The notes under the pieces: model-generated | The model's input: only the letters and a program-made list of their open reading frames with translations | Database searches by the model: none | Told to the model about the DNA's origin: nothing | Shown here: in pieces, positions 12,201 to 24,600 of the stretch | Position numbering within the stretch: position 1 is the stretch's first letter | Layout of the letters: each line of letters opens with the position of its first letter | Translations under genes and position numbers: made by a program | NCBI GenBank assembly: GCA_008638375.1 | Contig: CM018031.1 | Location: 18,203,915 to 18,267,914 of the forward strand | Reading direction: 5' to 3' | From: Nyssa sinensis | Taxonomy: Eukaryota > Streptophyta > Magnoliopsida > Cornales > Nyssaceae | DNA: 64,000 nt

Positions 12201-15200
12201 CTTGGTGATTGTAATGGACAAGTCATTTCTGTGGAGATTAATTTTTGGAGGTCGAGAGTTCCATTCGAGGCAGTCTTTTTTGCTTGGTCGGCAACGTGGG
12301 GAGCTATTATTATAGCAGACAATTTGAGGAAGAGGGGCTTCCAAATGTCGAGTTGCTGTTATATGTGCAAAGTGGAGGAAGAAACGGTGAGTCGTGTTAG
12401 TCCATTGCAAAGTGGCTAGAGATTGTTAGGGATTATGAAGAAACGAATCAATTTCTCATTCATAATTAATTACTTGTTTATATACATGGTCCCTATTTAT
12501 CATGTACAATGAGAATCAAAATATGGAAATAACAAAGAAAATGGAAACAAAAATAGGTCAACACTAATAATCAGCCTAAATCTCCTACCACAATCTTCTC
12601 CAAATCCCTTTCAAATTATTCAAGATTTCCACAGATTAGTCTTCACTATTTTTGGATGCTCGTGGGTTTTGTCAGAATCTTCAATGAAGTGCTTTTGTCT
12701 TGGAGGTGTTCGGAGATGAAAAAGGAGTTGCGTATAGCTTGGAGGATGGTTCCAATTTGTTTGGTTTGGTGCTTATAGAGGGAGAGAAATAGAAGAATTT
12801 TTTACGGGATGGAGTCTCCCATATGGAAGTATAAAGATGATTTTTTTGAAAACTCTTTTCTTTTGGATTAGGAGGAATATCCGATGTATTTACATAGGTT
12901 TATGGATTTTTTTGACGGATATTAGGCTGTGATTTTTTTTCGGATGGTCCCTTCTTTTGTATGGAGTTTTGCCTTCTTGAGCGCCTTTGTTATAATACAA
13001 ATTACCTTTACCGATAAAAAAAATAATAATAAGATAGCAAACAATAAGAACAATAATGATAGTCGTAGTAGTAATGACAACAACAACAACAACAACAACA
13101 ATAATAATAATAGGGTAGGTTGTAGGGATAATGAGGACTCATAATTCCAGAACAGTGATGAGACCACTCTATTCCGACCATATTTAAATAATTCATCCTT
13201 CTTAGTCGGAACGTCCAAGAATGTACTATAACAATAGGGAAATGAAGCACGATGATCCAGGTTTTCTTCTGTTAATTTTTTGATCTTTTATGCCATTCCA
13301 ATTTTCGTATTTTTTAGGTATTCTGGACTGGAACTTCTTATTTGGCCGGTACATTTCACAGCCATAACTATTGATTTTATTTTTACTTTTTTGTAATTTC
13401 AAAGGTACGAGGCCCAAATTTTGTTATGTTATTTAAAACTGGAAACAAACCACAGCAATACGCACTGTGATACGCCGATCGTCTTTTGTTGAAGAATATA
13501 ATATGATTTGGGTTTCTATCTTCATGGAAACCTTGTGACAATGTAATTCGTGAGATTCTAGAGGGTTACTCCTTACAAGAAGCAAATGACATATACTTCA
13601 ACTCAACAAAGCCTGGTCCCAAGATTTTGGGGTCGGCTATATGAATTTTGTTTCGTCATTTTGCTCTATTTAAAGTCATTTTATGTGTTAAACCACACAT
13701 TATCATATATATTTTTTAAGGTAAATTACACTGTCTTCTCCTGAGATTTCTGATAATTACAAAGTCCTTCCCTGAAGTTTCTAAAATGATACTGACCTCC
13801 CTTACTTTTATTGACAAACTACAAATTCTTTCCCTCCGGCCTGTTTTTTATTAAATGACAAAGGCGCCTCTTTCAAATTATATTTTTATATCAATTTGTC
13901 ATTTTGAAAAAAAAAAAAATTAGGCTAGATGGGAGGTATTTGTAGTTAGGGGAGGTCAGTGTTATTTTAGAACCTCAAGAGTGGTTAATGTAATTTACCC
14001 TATTTTTTACTATCTCAACCTAACTGAAATTTGGTTATCTTGTTGTTAATATGAACCTTGTCACTCTTCTGTATTTTTTCAATCTTTGGTCTTCATTTTA
14101 CGTGACCAAATCACCTTAATCAGTTCTCATTTTATCTCCAATAGGTGTTATTTCCACCATCTCAAAAAAAAAAAGTTCTTTTTTATTTTTTCTTGTTTTA
14201 CCACATATCTTCCTCAACATCCCCATTTTGGCTAATACTCATTCTATGCATGTTTTCTTTCTTAACTATTATTTTATAGAACTTACCTTTCAATTTTAGA
14301 AATATTCGTGGATCACATCAGTACAGGTATGTTCCATTCCAATGATTAAAGCAGAATGGCCACCATGACAGAATTCATTACTATTTTTGCTACATATAGT
14401 AGCAGCTTACACTCTTATAAGAAACAGAAATATTCTACTTCCTCTTAACTCCTATTTTGAATCTGCTTCGTCCTAGAATCATACAATATTAAAATTAATG
14501 ACAAAGTGATCTTCAGCAAATGTAGCTGTGGAGGGATATGAGTTGCTGTGAGGTTGACTCCTCAATCCAATGGACAACAAAGCTGAAAACCCTAGGCTTG
14601 CAATTCTTAAAAACCCTAATCAAGGTGCAGGTGTAATATGAAATAGTTCTCCAAAATTATGCTCTCAAATCAGCCTAGCCCACCTTCTGTAACCCTAAAG
14701 CTACTTGGAGAAGGCAATACAAGATATTGCATATAAACCCCCCAAATGGACATAATAATTCCCTATTTCCATGAACACAACTTTTTTTTTTTAAAAAAAA
14801 AAAAAAACCCAAAAACACCCAAATTAGGCTTTAGTGGATTAAATTTGCACCCAAAACAAGAAATGACAAAAATACTCTTGAACCAAACTAACAATAGAAA
14901 TACCTAAAAGAACATTACCAGGTATTGGTCCCAAAAATATGGTATGCAGGGAGGGGTATACTGGGTACAATTGGCAATATTTGCACAGATGTGTATCCTC
15001 AATACCCAATTTTATTTACTATTCTATATATTTAAATATTCTAGCATCAATGCTTGGTTTGTTTTGGATGTCTATGAAAGTTTTTTTTTTTTTTTAAAAA
15101 ATCTTATTCTGTCTTATGATGCAACTCGTGCCTTAAATTTCAGGGAGATGGACCTATTGCTTGTTCCATATTGGGCTGACCGTGATTTGGACCTCATACA

Positions 15201-15614
15201 GTGGCCTCCATTTTTACTTGCTAGCAAGGTTTGTCTCATGGTTGAAAATCTTGTTGCTTGTTTCGAGCCTTACTTAGGGGAGAAAAGGTGTGGAAATTTC
15301 TCAAAACACCCAATGGCAACAAAACCTAGCATGTGGCTTGAAACAAGTTTGGAGGTAGCTTTGAAACATAAGGAACCGAACCAAAACCTAGCATGTGGCA
15401 AGACGACAATCTAAATCCAAAATGAAGGCATTGTTGCACACCAAAACTTTTGGAAAAATTGCTCTTAAACTTTTTATTTCTAAACAAAAAATATATTACT
15501 AATTAATGAAGTTTAAAATGTCACAATATTGATTTGTTCCTGATATAGTGGCCTCCATTTTTACTTGCTAGCAAGGTTTGTCTGATGGTTGAAAATCTTG
15601 TTCATCATTTTAAT

Positions 15615-15650
<36 letters not shown>

Positions 15651-18600
15651 CATATATATCTTTGGGGAGGGGGGAGTGCAAATGTCCAAAAACAGCCAAT
15701 GGCTTGAATATGTTTGTGAATTGTGTGGAAATCAGATCAGGGCCATATCTTTATCCATTATCCTATTGCAATTCTTGTCTGGACCTTAGTGGGGAACATC
15801 ATTCCAACCGTGATCTGTAATTTTATTTAATTTTCTCTTCTTGAAAACATATTTATGGGTTAATTAACTTTATAAAATCATCTAAATTGCTAAATTAAAG
15901 CTAACAGTTCTTTGAGAAAATTTTCTTTAACTTGTGTTATCTTCTAATCATGTTTTTTAAAATAGCTTTGTTTGTTTGAGATGCTTAAAAATATGTATTA
16001 TGTGATGAGGTCAAGTCATAAATAATTGGGTTCAACTAAATCTTTGTGAGTCTAGTGATCCTAGCAAACTGGGTGGTCACATGATGATGGGAAAAGCAAT
16101 TGACTTAGGGAACAAATAGGTATTCAATGCTGATATAAGGGATTGAGATAAGGGATGAACGTGGCTTCAAATAAAGAATCTGAAAATCTTTCCATTGTTG
16201 GAGAGACTCAAACGTAACAATTCAAGCTATAAACAACAGCATGGTGCCCCATGAAATTGTAGCCAATAATTTCAAGATGCATCCGCTTGCGGGGGTAAGG
16301 TTGCCTACATGTAATCCTCTCCGGACCTCCCAATGGTAGGAGGGTTTTCCCTTTGCTCCATACTTTCTGGAGGGGCAGATAAGCCAGCAGGATGACTTAA
16401 CAAGATAGGAGATTTTATCAAATTTGAAAATTAGTTTTTCATCTCATTGAGTAAACTTGGTCTCTAAAGTTTGTCGGGGCATGCTTGTGAGTTTGTGACC
16501 TTTATGTTCAGGCTCTAGAGTGAACCTTTACCAAAAAGAAGGGATTTTGGGGGGGGGGGGGGGGGGGGGGGAGCATGGTGTTAAATAACGACCGTTATGT
16601 TACGTATCAATTTTTTGATCCTTCGATACCGATCCTGGCCTATATATTGGCGGGGCTAAAATTCACAGCTGTATTGGCCGATACCGCCGTTATAAGACCG
16701 TTACAGTTGTTTTATGTTTTTTTTTTTTTTCAAATTTTTAATTTTATTTTACTTTTTAATTTTTATTTTTACTTTTACTTTTTTTTTTCTATAGAATTCT
16801 TATGATTTTTATTTTTATAAGATTTATATATAAGAGAGATATATAACAAAATAATCGAAAAAAATTGAAATGGGTTACCAAAACATTCGAGTTAATATGA
16901 AATCGAAAAGGCTTTTTGGCTTCAAATTTTTTTTTTTTTTATTCCATATGTAATCAACTAAATTTATTTTCATGCTTATAATTATTTTTTGTTATTATTT
17001 ATATTACTTGTTGTAATGCTATTCAAATGAATGATATTTCTAATTAGTTTAATTTTAAAAAATCTATATAAAGTAATAAAATATCTTAAATGTTATTTAT
17101 AAAAAAAAATATTTTTTAGGTGTCAGAAAATTTTAAAATAATAGTAAACTAATTAAAGTGTGATAATTGTAGTCAAAATATATGTATCAATGACTTTTAA
17201 GAGATTTACTAGTGTTTGCAAAAAATTCATAGTTGCGATTTTTGATTCCCGTTACGAATGACCCGATACATCCGATACCGTTACACCGTGACTGAGTTGT
17301 ATCTTGTTAGTCGCGATCGTGATTTAAATCCTTGGGGCCAAAAAACAGAGAAGGGAAGTATGATCTAAAAGTACTCTAAATATCTTGTCAACTAGGTGTT
17401 CCAATGAGTAATTCATATTGTTATTGTTTTTTTTTGTGTGTTACTTCTGTCAACCATTTTGGTGGTTTCGATTTTAATTTTCCAAAATTGTGGACCATGG
17501 TTTTTTTTCTTTATTGTGCATAATTTCGTTGGATATGACTGAAACCCTGATAGCTATACATCCAAATTTTATCCACTAAATAGATACCAATAGCATTAGA
17601 CATGGCTAAGGACAGCAATGGCAAGGACCGGGAGCTGAAAAAGAGGATTGCAGCTGACAACTACATGTCTTGTGCTGTTTGTGAGTCTTATGCTTCATTT
17701 CGAAATATTATAAAGTTTTTGGTTCGGGGCAATCGTGAGAAGGAGTAAGTTCCACTACAATTTATTGATTTGAATTAGAGCAAAGGCTAAATTACTTCAT
17801 CATATTTTGTCATATTGTCACAACTGTTTCAGGGCGGCTGCCTACCTTTTTCTAATGTATTTTTATGTTTGCACGTTGTTTTTCCAGGGTAATAGAGTTC
17901 ATATTTTCTGAAGTTGACAAACATATACTAGAAGGCACTCTAATAAGTGATTACAAAATGAGTGCTCTTCCTAACCTCTACGATCACTTCGTTAAGCTTA
18001 TCAAATACTTGGTAAATTTTAATTATGTTTGAGTTATTATTGAAATTGGAATTATGTTGAGTCTGAAATGTCATAGTTCATTTCTACAGTTGGAGAATAA
18101 GCAGGAGGACAGGGATCAGGTTGTGATTCTTTTCCAGGACATGCTAGAGGTTGTGACAAGAGACATAATGATGGAGGATCAAATATCCAGGTGATGCACT
18201 TGATCTGGGTATCTCCTAATTAATATTGATTTCTGGATGATTTTCTGATGGCCTCTCTTCTCCTCCTCCTCCTCCTTTTTTCCCAAAAGTTTGGTAGATT
18301 CAATCCATGGCGGATCATGGAATGAGGGGATGACCCCCCTTGATCAACAATATCAGTTATTTGCATCTGCTGGAGCTATCAAGTTTCCCGCCCCAGAATC
18401 TGAAGCTTGGAAAGAGAAGGTGTCTCATAGTTGTTCCAATATATCCTAGCAAAAATTTTGATATTCAACTGACGCTCATCGGCATTTTATCCTTGTTGCA
18501 GATCAAGCGTCTCTATCTATTGCTTACAGTGAAGGAATCTGCAATGGATGTGCCATCAAACTTAGAAGCCAGGAGGCGCATTTCCTTCTTCTCCAATTCA

Positions 18601-21600
18601 TTATTTATGGACATGCCTTCGGCACCAAAAGTCCGCAATATGCTTTCTTTCTCGTAAGTGTTTTGAGTTCCTTTGCTTGTAGTCTTGCATTTCCTGGCAT
18701 GCATGTGTGGCATAAAGAACAGTTATGCACTCCTGATATTTTATATTCTTCCTAGGCCATGTTTTATTTGATGGTACTGAAGGTGTTGTTAAAAATCTTG
18801 AGGGAGTTAGTTTTCTGGCTTGCTTTAATCTGGAGAGTTTGACACTCTTGTTACCCGGCCTTACAGCCTGTGTCAGCAGCACAATGCCCGTGAGCGCTAC
18901 TTTTCTTGATAAATTTGTCTTCTTAGATTGAGGCTTTTGGTATTTATACGGGATATCATAAATTTATGCAATTCTCAGCTTTGGAAATGCAAGATTTCAC
19001 GCACTAGTTTAGGTTGGCTTGTGCAACCAATAACATCAAAAGAAAGGTCTTCAAGGGTTTTAAAACTAGGCCTTTCATAGCTGTCTAGTTGATTTTGGTC
19101 TCTTGGTGCTTTTTTTTTGGAGTACAGCCAATTTATGGAGAGAGTCCTGGCTCGTACTTTAAATAATGAAATTTGACGAGTGTTTAGATAGGCCAACGAG
19201 GCTGACTCTTTCTCTTTGATTAAAACATATAATTTGGAAACTTTTTGAACCCACTTTCATTTACTTCATGCTGGTGGACGTTGAGTGAATAATAGTAAGC
19301 TCTTATTTTTCTTGTGTTTGGTTGTGTTTCCTTCACTTTATAGTGGGTTGGATTGCTCATCTCTTCTTTGCATTGCTGTCTTTTTCTTTTTGATAAATTG
19401 TTATTCTTTTCTCATCAGAGAAGAATTCAATAATTTCCGTCTCTTTAATGTCACCAAACTGATGTAAACTCCATGTGGAATGTGAATGCCTTCTGTTGAA
19501 ATAAAATCCTCCTTGCAATACAGTGACCAGACCTGCATTATCCTGTGGAGCATGCCAAGAGAAATGTTTCCTCCAACTTAGGAATCCGAGTGTCAGTCAT
19601 AAACTCATAAGTCCCTTGCATGTATTACTCTTCTTGCAATCTTTATTTATCAGGTTTGGGGGAAGTCCTTTACTAGTATGTCAAGCCAGGTGGGCTTATG
19701 TAAATTAAAATTATCTTCCATGGAGAACTGAATATAGAGGGATTGGGGAGCAACTTCCTGGGCTCATGTCCCTGTAGGGGTATTGGATGGTATATTATGA
19801 CATCATGAACCAGTTCATTGGACGGCATTGATAATTTTAATGCTGCATTTACATTTTTTAACATTTTGCAATTTTAAACATGAGTTGGGTTTATTTGTTG
19901 TATGCATGACGTAATAATGTTTCATGCAGTGTTTTGACGCCCTACTACACGGAGGAGGTTCTCTTCTCATTGCATGATTTGGAAGTGCAAAATGAAGATG
20001 GGGTTTCCATCCTTTTTTACCTGCAGAAAATATTTCCAGGTTTGTTTCTTATTGTCAATTGCTACTGACTAAGGTATTTTAGAGAATGAAAAAGATATAT
20101 TTTTCTCTCTAGGAGGTCAATAGTTGTAGTCATAGCTTACAAGTAAATAATGAAACTATCCTAGATTAATTCTTACAATCAATTAATCAATCAATCAATA
20201 CAATCAATCTAATGCCTAAATTAAGTTACAAATTAAGTCCATATTTACAATCAACATTTACAACACTCCCCCTCAAGTTGGAGAGTATATATCGATAACT
20301 CCCAGCTTGCTACAAATAGAGTCAATGGCAGTCTTTGGTAAAATTTTGGTAAAGATGTCGGCAAGTTGATTACTAGAAGAAACAAACAGAGTGGTGATTT
20401 CGTTGGACTCTTCTTTAGATTGAATGAAGTGATAATCAACTTCAATATGCTTGGTCCGTTCGTGAAAGACTAGATTGTTGGTAATATGAATTACCGCTTG
20501 ATTGTCACAATGGAGAGCTGTTGGACCACGTATTGGAACATCAAATTCTTGCACAAGTGTTCTTAACCAAGTCAACTCACAAATAGTATGTGTCATTGCT
20601 CGATATTCTGTCTCAGCAGTAGAACGTGCCACAACCGACTGCTTCTTGCTTTTTCAAGTTACGAGATTACATCTTAAGAAAGTACAATAACAAGTGGTAG
20701 ATTTGCGATCCGAAGGTGATCCTACCCAATCAGAATCAGTAAATCCCTCAATCCGAAGATGTCAAGATGATCGATAAAGAAGACCACGTCTTGGGGCGTT
20801 CTTAAGATACTTCAAGATACGAGTAACTGCATCCATATGAGAAACTCGAAGACTAGTCATAAACTTACTCACAACACTAACTGCTTAAGAGATGTCATGT
20901 CTAGTAATGCTTAGGTAAATGAGCTTACCAACGAGTCTTCGATACATCTCTAGATCCTCAGCCAAATCACCCTCAACTGGGATCAACTTTAAATTGGTCT
21001 CCATGAGCGTAGCTACAGGTTTGGAGCCAAGATAACATCTTTCAAAATATCAAGAGTGCACTTCGTCTTAGACAAACTAATCCCTACTTTTGATCTTGTG
21101 ATCTTAATACCAAGGAAATAACGGAGCTTTCCAAGATCTTTGGTGAGAAAAATGGAACCAAGATGATGAATCAATGTCTGAATACTTGCCGGTAATCACA
21201 ATATCATTTACGTAGACAACTAGAATCACGATACTTCTTTGGGTCTTCTTAAAGAATATCGAGTGATCAGCTCGATTCCGAGTCATACTGCCTTATTGAA
21301 TTTATCAAACCATGCTCGGGGAGATTGTTTGAGTCCATAAATAGACTTCTGAAGATGACAAACGTACTCCCCATTCAACTCAAAACCAGGTGGTTGATCA
21401 CCACATAGGAAGGCATTTTTGACATCAAGCTAATGAAGAGGCCAATTGAGATTCGCAGTAGGAGATATGATAACCCGAACAGAACTCAATTTGGTAACAA
21501 GAGAGAAAGTCTCGATGTAATTAATGCCATAGGTTTGGATAAACCTTTGGCCACAAGGTGAGCGTTCAGCCGATCAACAATACCATTAGGATTCTGCTTG

Positions 21601-24600
21601 ATTGTGAAGAACCAACGACAACCAACAATTTTAGCACCAGCAGGTTTAGGAACAAGAGACCAAGTACGATTTAATTCCAAAGCATGCATTTATTAGGATT
21701 CTGCTTGATTGTGAAGAACCAATGACAACCAACAATTTTAGCACCAGCAGGTTTAGGAACAAGAGCCCAAGTATGATTTAATTCCAAAGCATGCGTTTCC
21801 TCTTCCATTGCAGTCCGCCAATCCAGGATGGGAAAGAGTTTTCCAGTAGGATTTAAGAACAACGAGAGATGACAGGGATAAAGAGAAAGCTTGAAAGGAA
21901 GATGATAAATGATCATAAGAGACAAAGTTAGAGATAGGATGAGTAGTGCAAGTATGTGTACCTTTACGGACTGTAATGGGCAAATCAAGATCAGAGTCGG
22001 AAGAATGAGATGGATCGGCAAACGGCGATGTAGGTGGAGGATGTGAGAGAAAAGGTCCAACAAGAAGAGTGACTGAAGCTGCAGCCTGGTGACGACGAAC
22101 ATACACATGAGAAATAGGAGGGCGAGTAGGAACACTAGTATGTAAAACTAGGTCAGGAAATAATGGTGCCTATAACTGATTTCCTTCTGGAGAATAATAG
22201 GTAATAGTCTCAAAGAAAATGACATCAACACTGACAAAGTGCTTATGAAAGATAGGATTGTAGCACTTGTAATCTTTCTGTGTGTGTGAGTAACCAAGAA
22301 ATATGCATTTATGCGCACGAGGGTTAAGTTTGTCACGACCAGGCTGCAAGTTATGCACAAACGAAACACATCCAAAAACTTTGGGGGAGAGGGAGAAATG
22401 TGTTTTTTCAGGAAGCATGATATTAAAAGGTGATTTTCCCTGTAGGATGTGAGAAAGCATCCTATTTAAAAGATACGTAGCTGTAAGGACAACATCCCAC
22501 TAAAAATACTTGGGAACATGCATCTGGATCATAAGGGCATGAGTTATAGCAAGGATGAGACTGTTCTTTATTTCGGCAATCCCATTTTGTTGGGGGGTGG
22601 TGACATTGGATGATTGGTATATAATGCCTTTGGACTCGAAAAACTATTTAAAATGACTGTCTTTATACTCTTGAGCATTATCAGTTTGAAAAGCTAACAA
22701 TTTAGCATTGAATTGATTAGAAATTTCAGGATAAAAGGATTGAAAAGCATTAAACAATTGATAACGATTTTTAAGTACATACACCTATGTTGAACGAGAA
22801 TGATCATCAATAAAAGTAACAAAATATTGAGAATCACATAAACCAGTAGTTCGAGATGGTACACAAATATCGGAATGAACTAGTGCAAAAGATTGGAAAG
22901 AAGGGGGGTTAGCACGTAGAGGAAATGAAACTCTATGATACTTACTAAGTTCATATGTGTCACAATTAAAACTATAAAAATGAGATAAAGTAGGAACTAA
23001 GTGATGAAGGTTTGTGGAAGACGGGTTTTTAAGGCGACAGTGCCACTGATAAGGAGAAATAACGGAATGTAGAGAAGGAGCAGTCGACTGACTAGATGAC
23101 TGAAGGTAATAGAGTCCATTCTTCTCATATCCCCCAGCAATCATCCTCTTCGTCTTTTAATCCTGAAATTCACAATAAGAGGCATAGAAGGTCACTGAAC
23201 AATTGAAGGATTGGGTAAGTTTACAGATAGGCAGCAAATTGAAAGGAAACTGAGGTATGTATAAAACAGATGAAAAAGTGAGACCAGAAGTGCAAACACT
23301 ACCAATTCCTTGAACACAAGCTTTAGTTCCATTAGCAATAGTGATAAAGGAGGGAGATGAGTGACGAAAAATATTAGAAAGAAGAGACAAGTTACCTGTC
23401 ACATGATCAGACGCCCCAGAATAAAAAATCCAAAGGGTACTGGAAGAAGAATGAAGATGTGTTACCTAACGAGACCAAATTGGCTATGGAAGTAGAAGAG
23501 GTATTGGCACGCTGAAGAATAGAATCATACTCGGTCTTGGAAAAAAAGGATCTGATCTTCAAAAACTGACTCAAAATGCTCCCCCTCAAGTGTATCCTGG
23601 TTAGCCCAAGTAGGCATGTCATGGAGTTTCCACCAGTAGTCAACCATTACGACCGAGTGCACCGCTTGAAGCCACAACCATGATGACCACCACGATTACC
23701 GCTAGAAGAAACACTTCCACCATGATCTCCTGGAGGTGCAGCAAGAGCGGAACAAGTATCATTCTCTGGGGTAGAAGAATGAATGGTAGCTCTCCGAACA
23801 TGAGCAAAAGTCTCACTAACAGTGGGAACATCCTTACTTGAAAGAATCTGAGAATTGATAGGAGCAAGTTTTGGTTTGAGACCGGAGAGAAACTTAACAA
23901 CTCGAAATTCCTCCCTGTGTTATTGTTGAGTTTTCAAGCCAGTTGTCAACGGTTGATAGACATTTAATTCGTCCCACATACCTTTCAGGATGGAAAAATA
24001 TTCTTCCACTGAGCGATCTCCTTGTTGGAAGGATAAAATGTCCTAATAGATTTGATAGATATGAGAGAGATTGTAATCAGAAGAATACAACTCTTGCTTA
24101 GTGTCTCAAATGGCTTTGTAAGATTCCAAACTAGCGACATTATCGAAAATATCTGGTTCCAAGCTGTTCCAAAGCCAAGTCATAATCCAAGTTGTTCCCA
24201 AATTTGGGAAGTGACAGAAGTTCACCAAGTTGTTCCAAAGAGAAGTTATGGTTTAGAAAACCCGCTCTGATACCATGTCGAAGGTATTTTAGAGAATGAA
24301 AAAGATATATTCTTCTGTTTAAGAGGTCAATATTTATAGTCACAATCTTATTAGTAAATAGCAAAAGTATCCTAAATTAATTTCTACAATCAATCAATTA
24401 ATTAATGACTATAATCAATCAATTTAAGTCAATATTTACAAGATGTTTCCATATTATTGTGATCCGAACTGTTCTTTATGCATTTTCCAACTTTTTGTTG
24501 TTTTGTATTAAAATTGACCTAGATGAATGGACCAACTTTCTTGAGCGAGTGAAGTGCAGCAATGAAGAAGAACTTAAGGAATCAGATGAGTTTGAAGAAC

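Larger units (their letters stand above)
20066..24440 (-). mobile_element. Ty1/Copia LTR retrotransposon, antisense, degenerate but with both LTRs
   Basis: Left LTR 20066-20265 (TGACTAAGG ... TTACAACA) and right LTR 24276 to about 24440 (TGTCGAAGG ...), the right one shorter at its end. Reading the minus strand: primer site TGGTATCAGAGCGG beside the right LTR, gag-like remnant (~23640-24260), integrase ([11 protein letters not shown] and FIDDHSRST, 22785-23144; [12 protein letters not shown], 22170-22460), reverse transcriptase ([20 protein letters not shown], 21486-21689; [10 protein letters not shown] where YVDD is usual, ~21200), RNase H ([13 protein letters not shown] ... QLADIFTK, 20273-20632) and polypurine tract CTTGAGGGGGAG. 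Many stops and shifts. It fills the intron between exons 15 and 16. Confidence 0.93.

Noticed and set aside
12922..13250. Open frames over the AAT/AAC tract (poly-Leu, poly-Tyr/Cys, poly-Asn)
   Set aside because: Low-complexity translation of a microsatellite, no conserved start or domain.
20066..24440. 5-bp target duplication for the antisense Copia
   Set aside because: Left flank GCTAC and the sequence after the right LTR do not match; the right LTR end appears truncated, so none is claimed.
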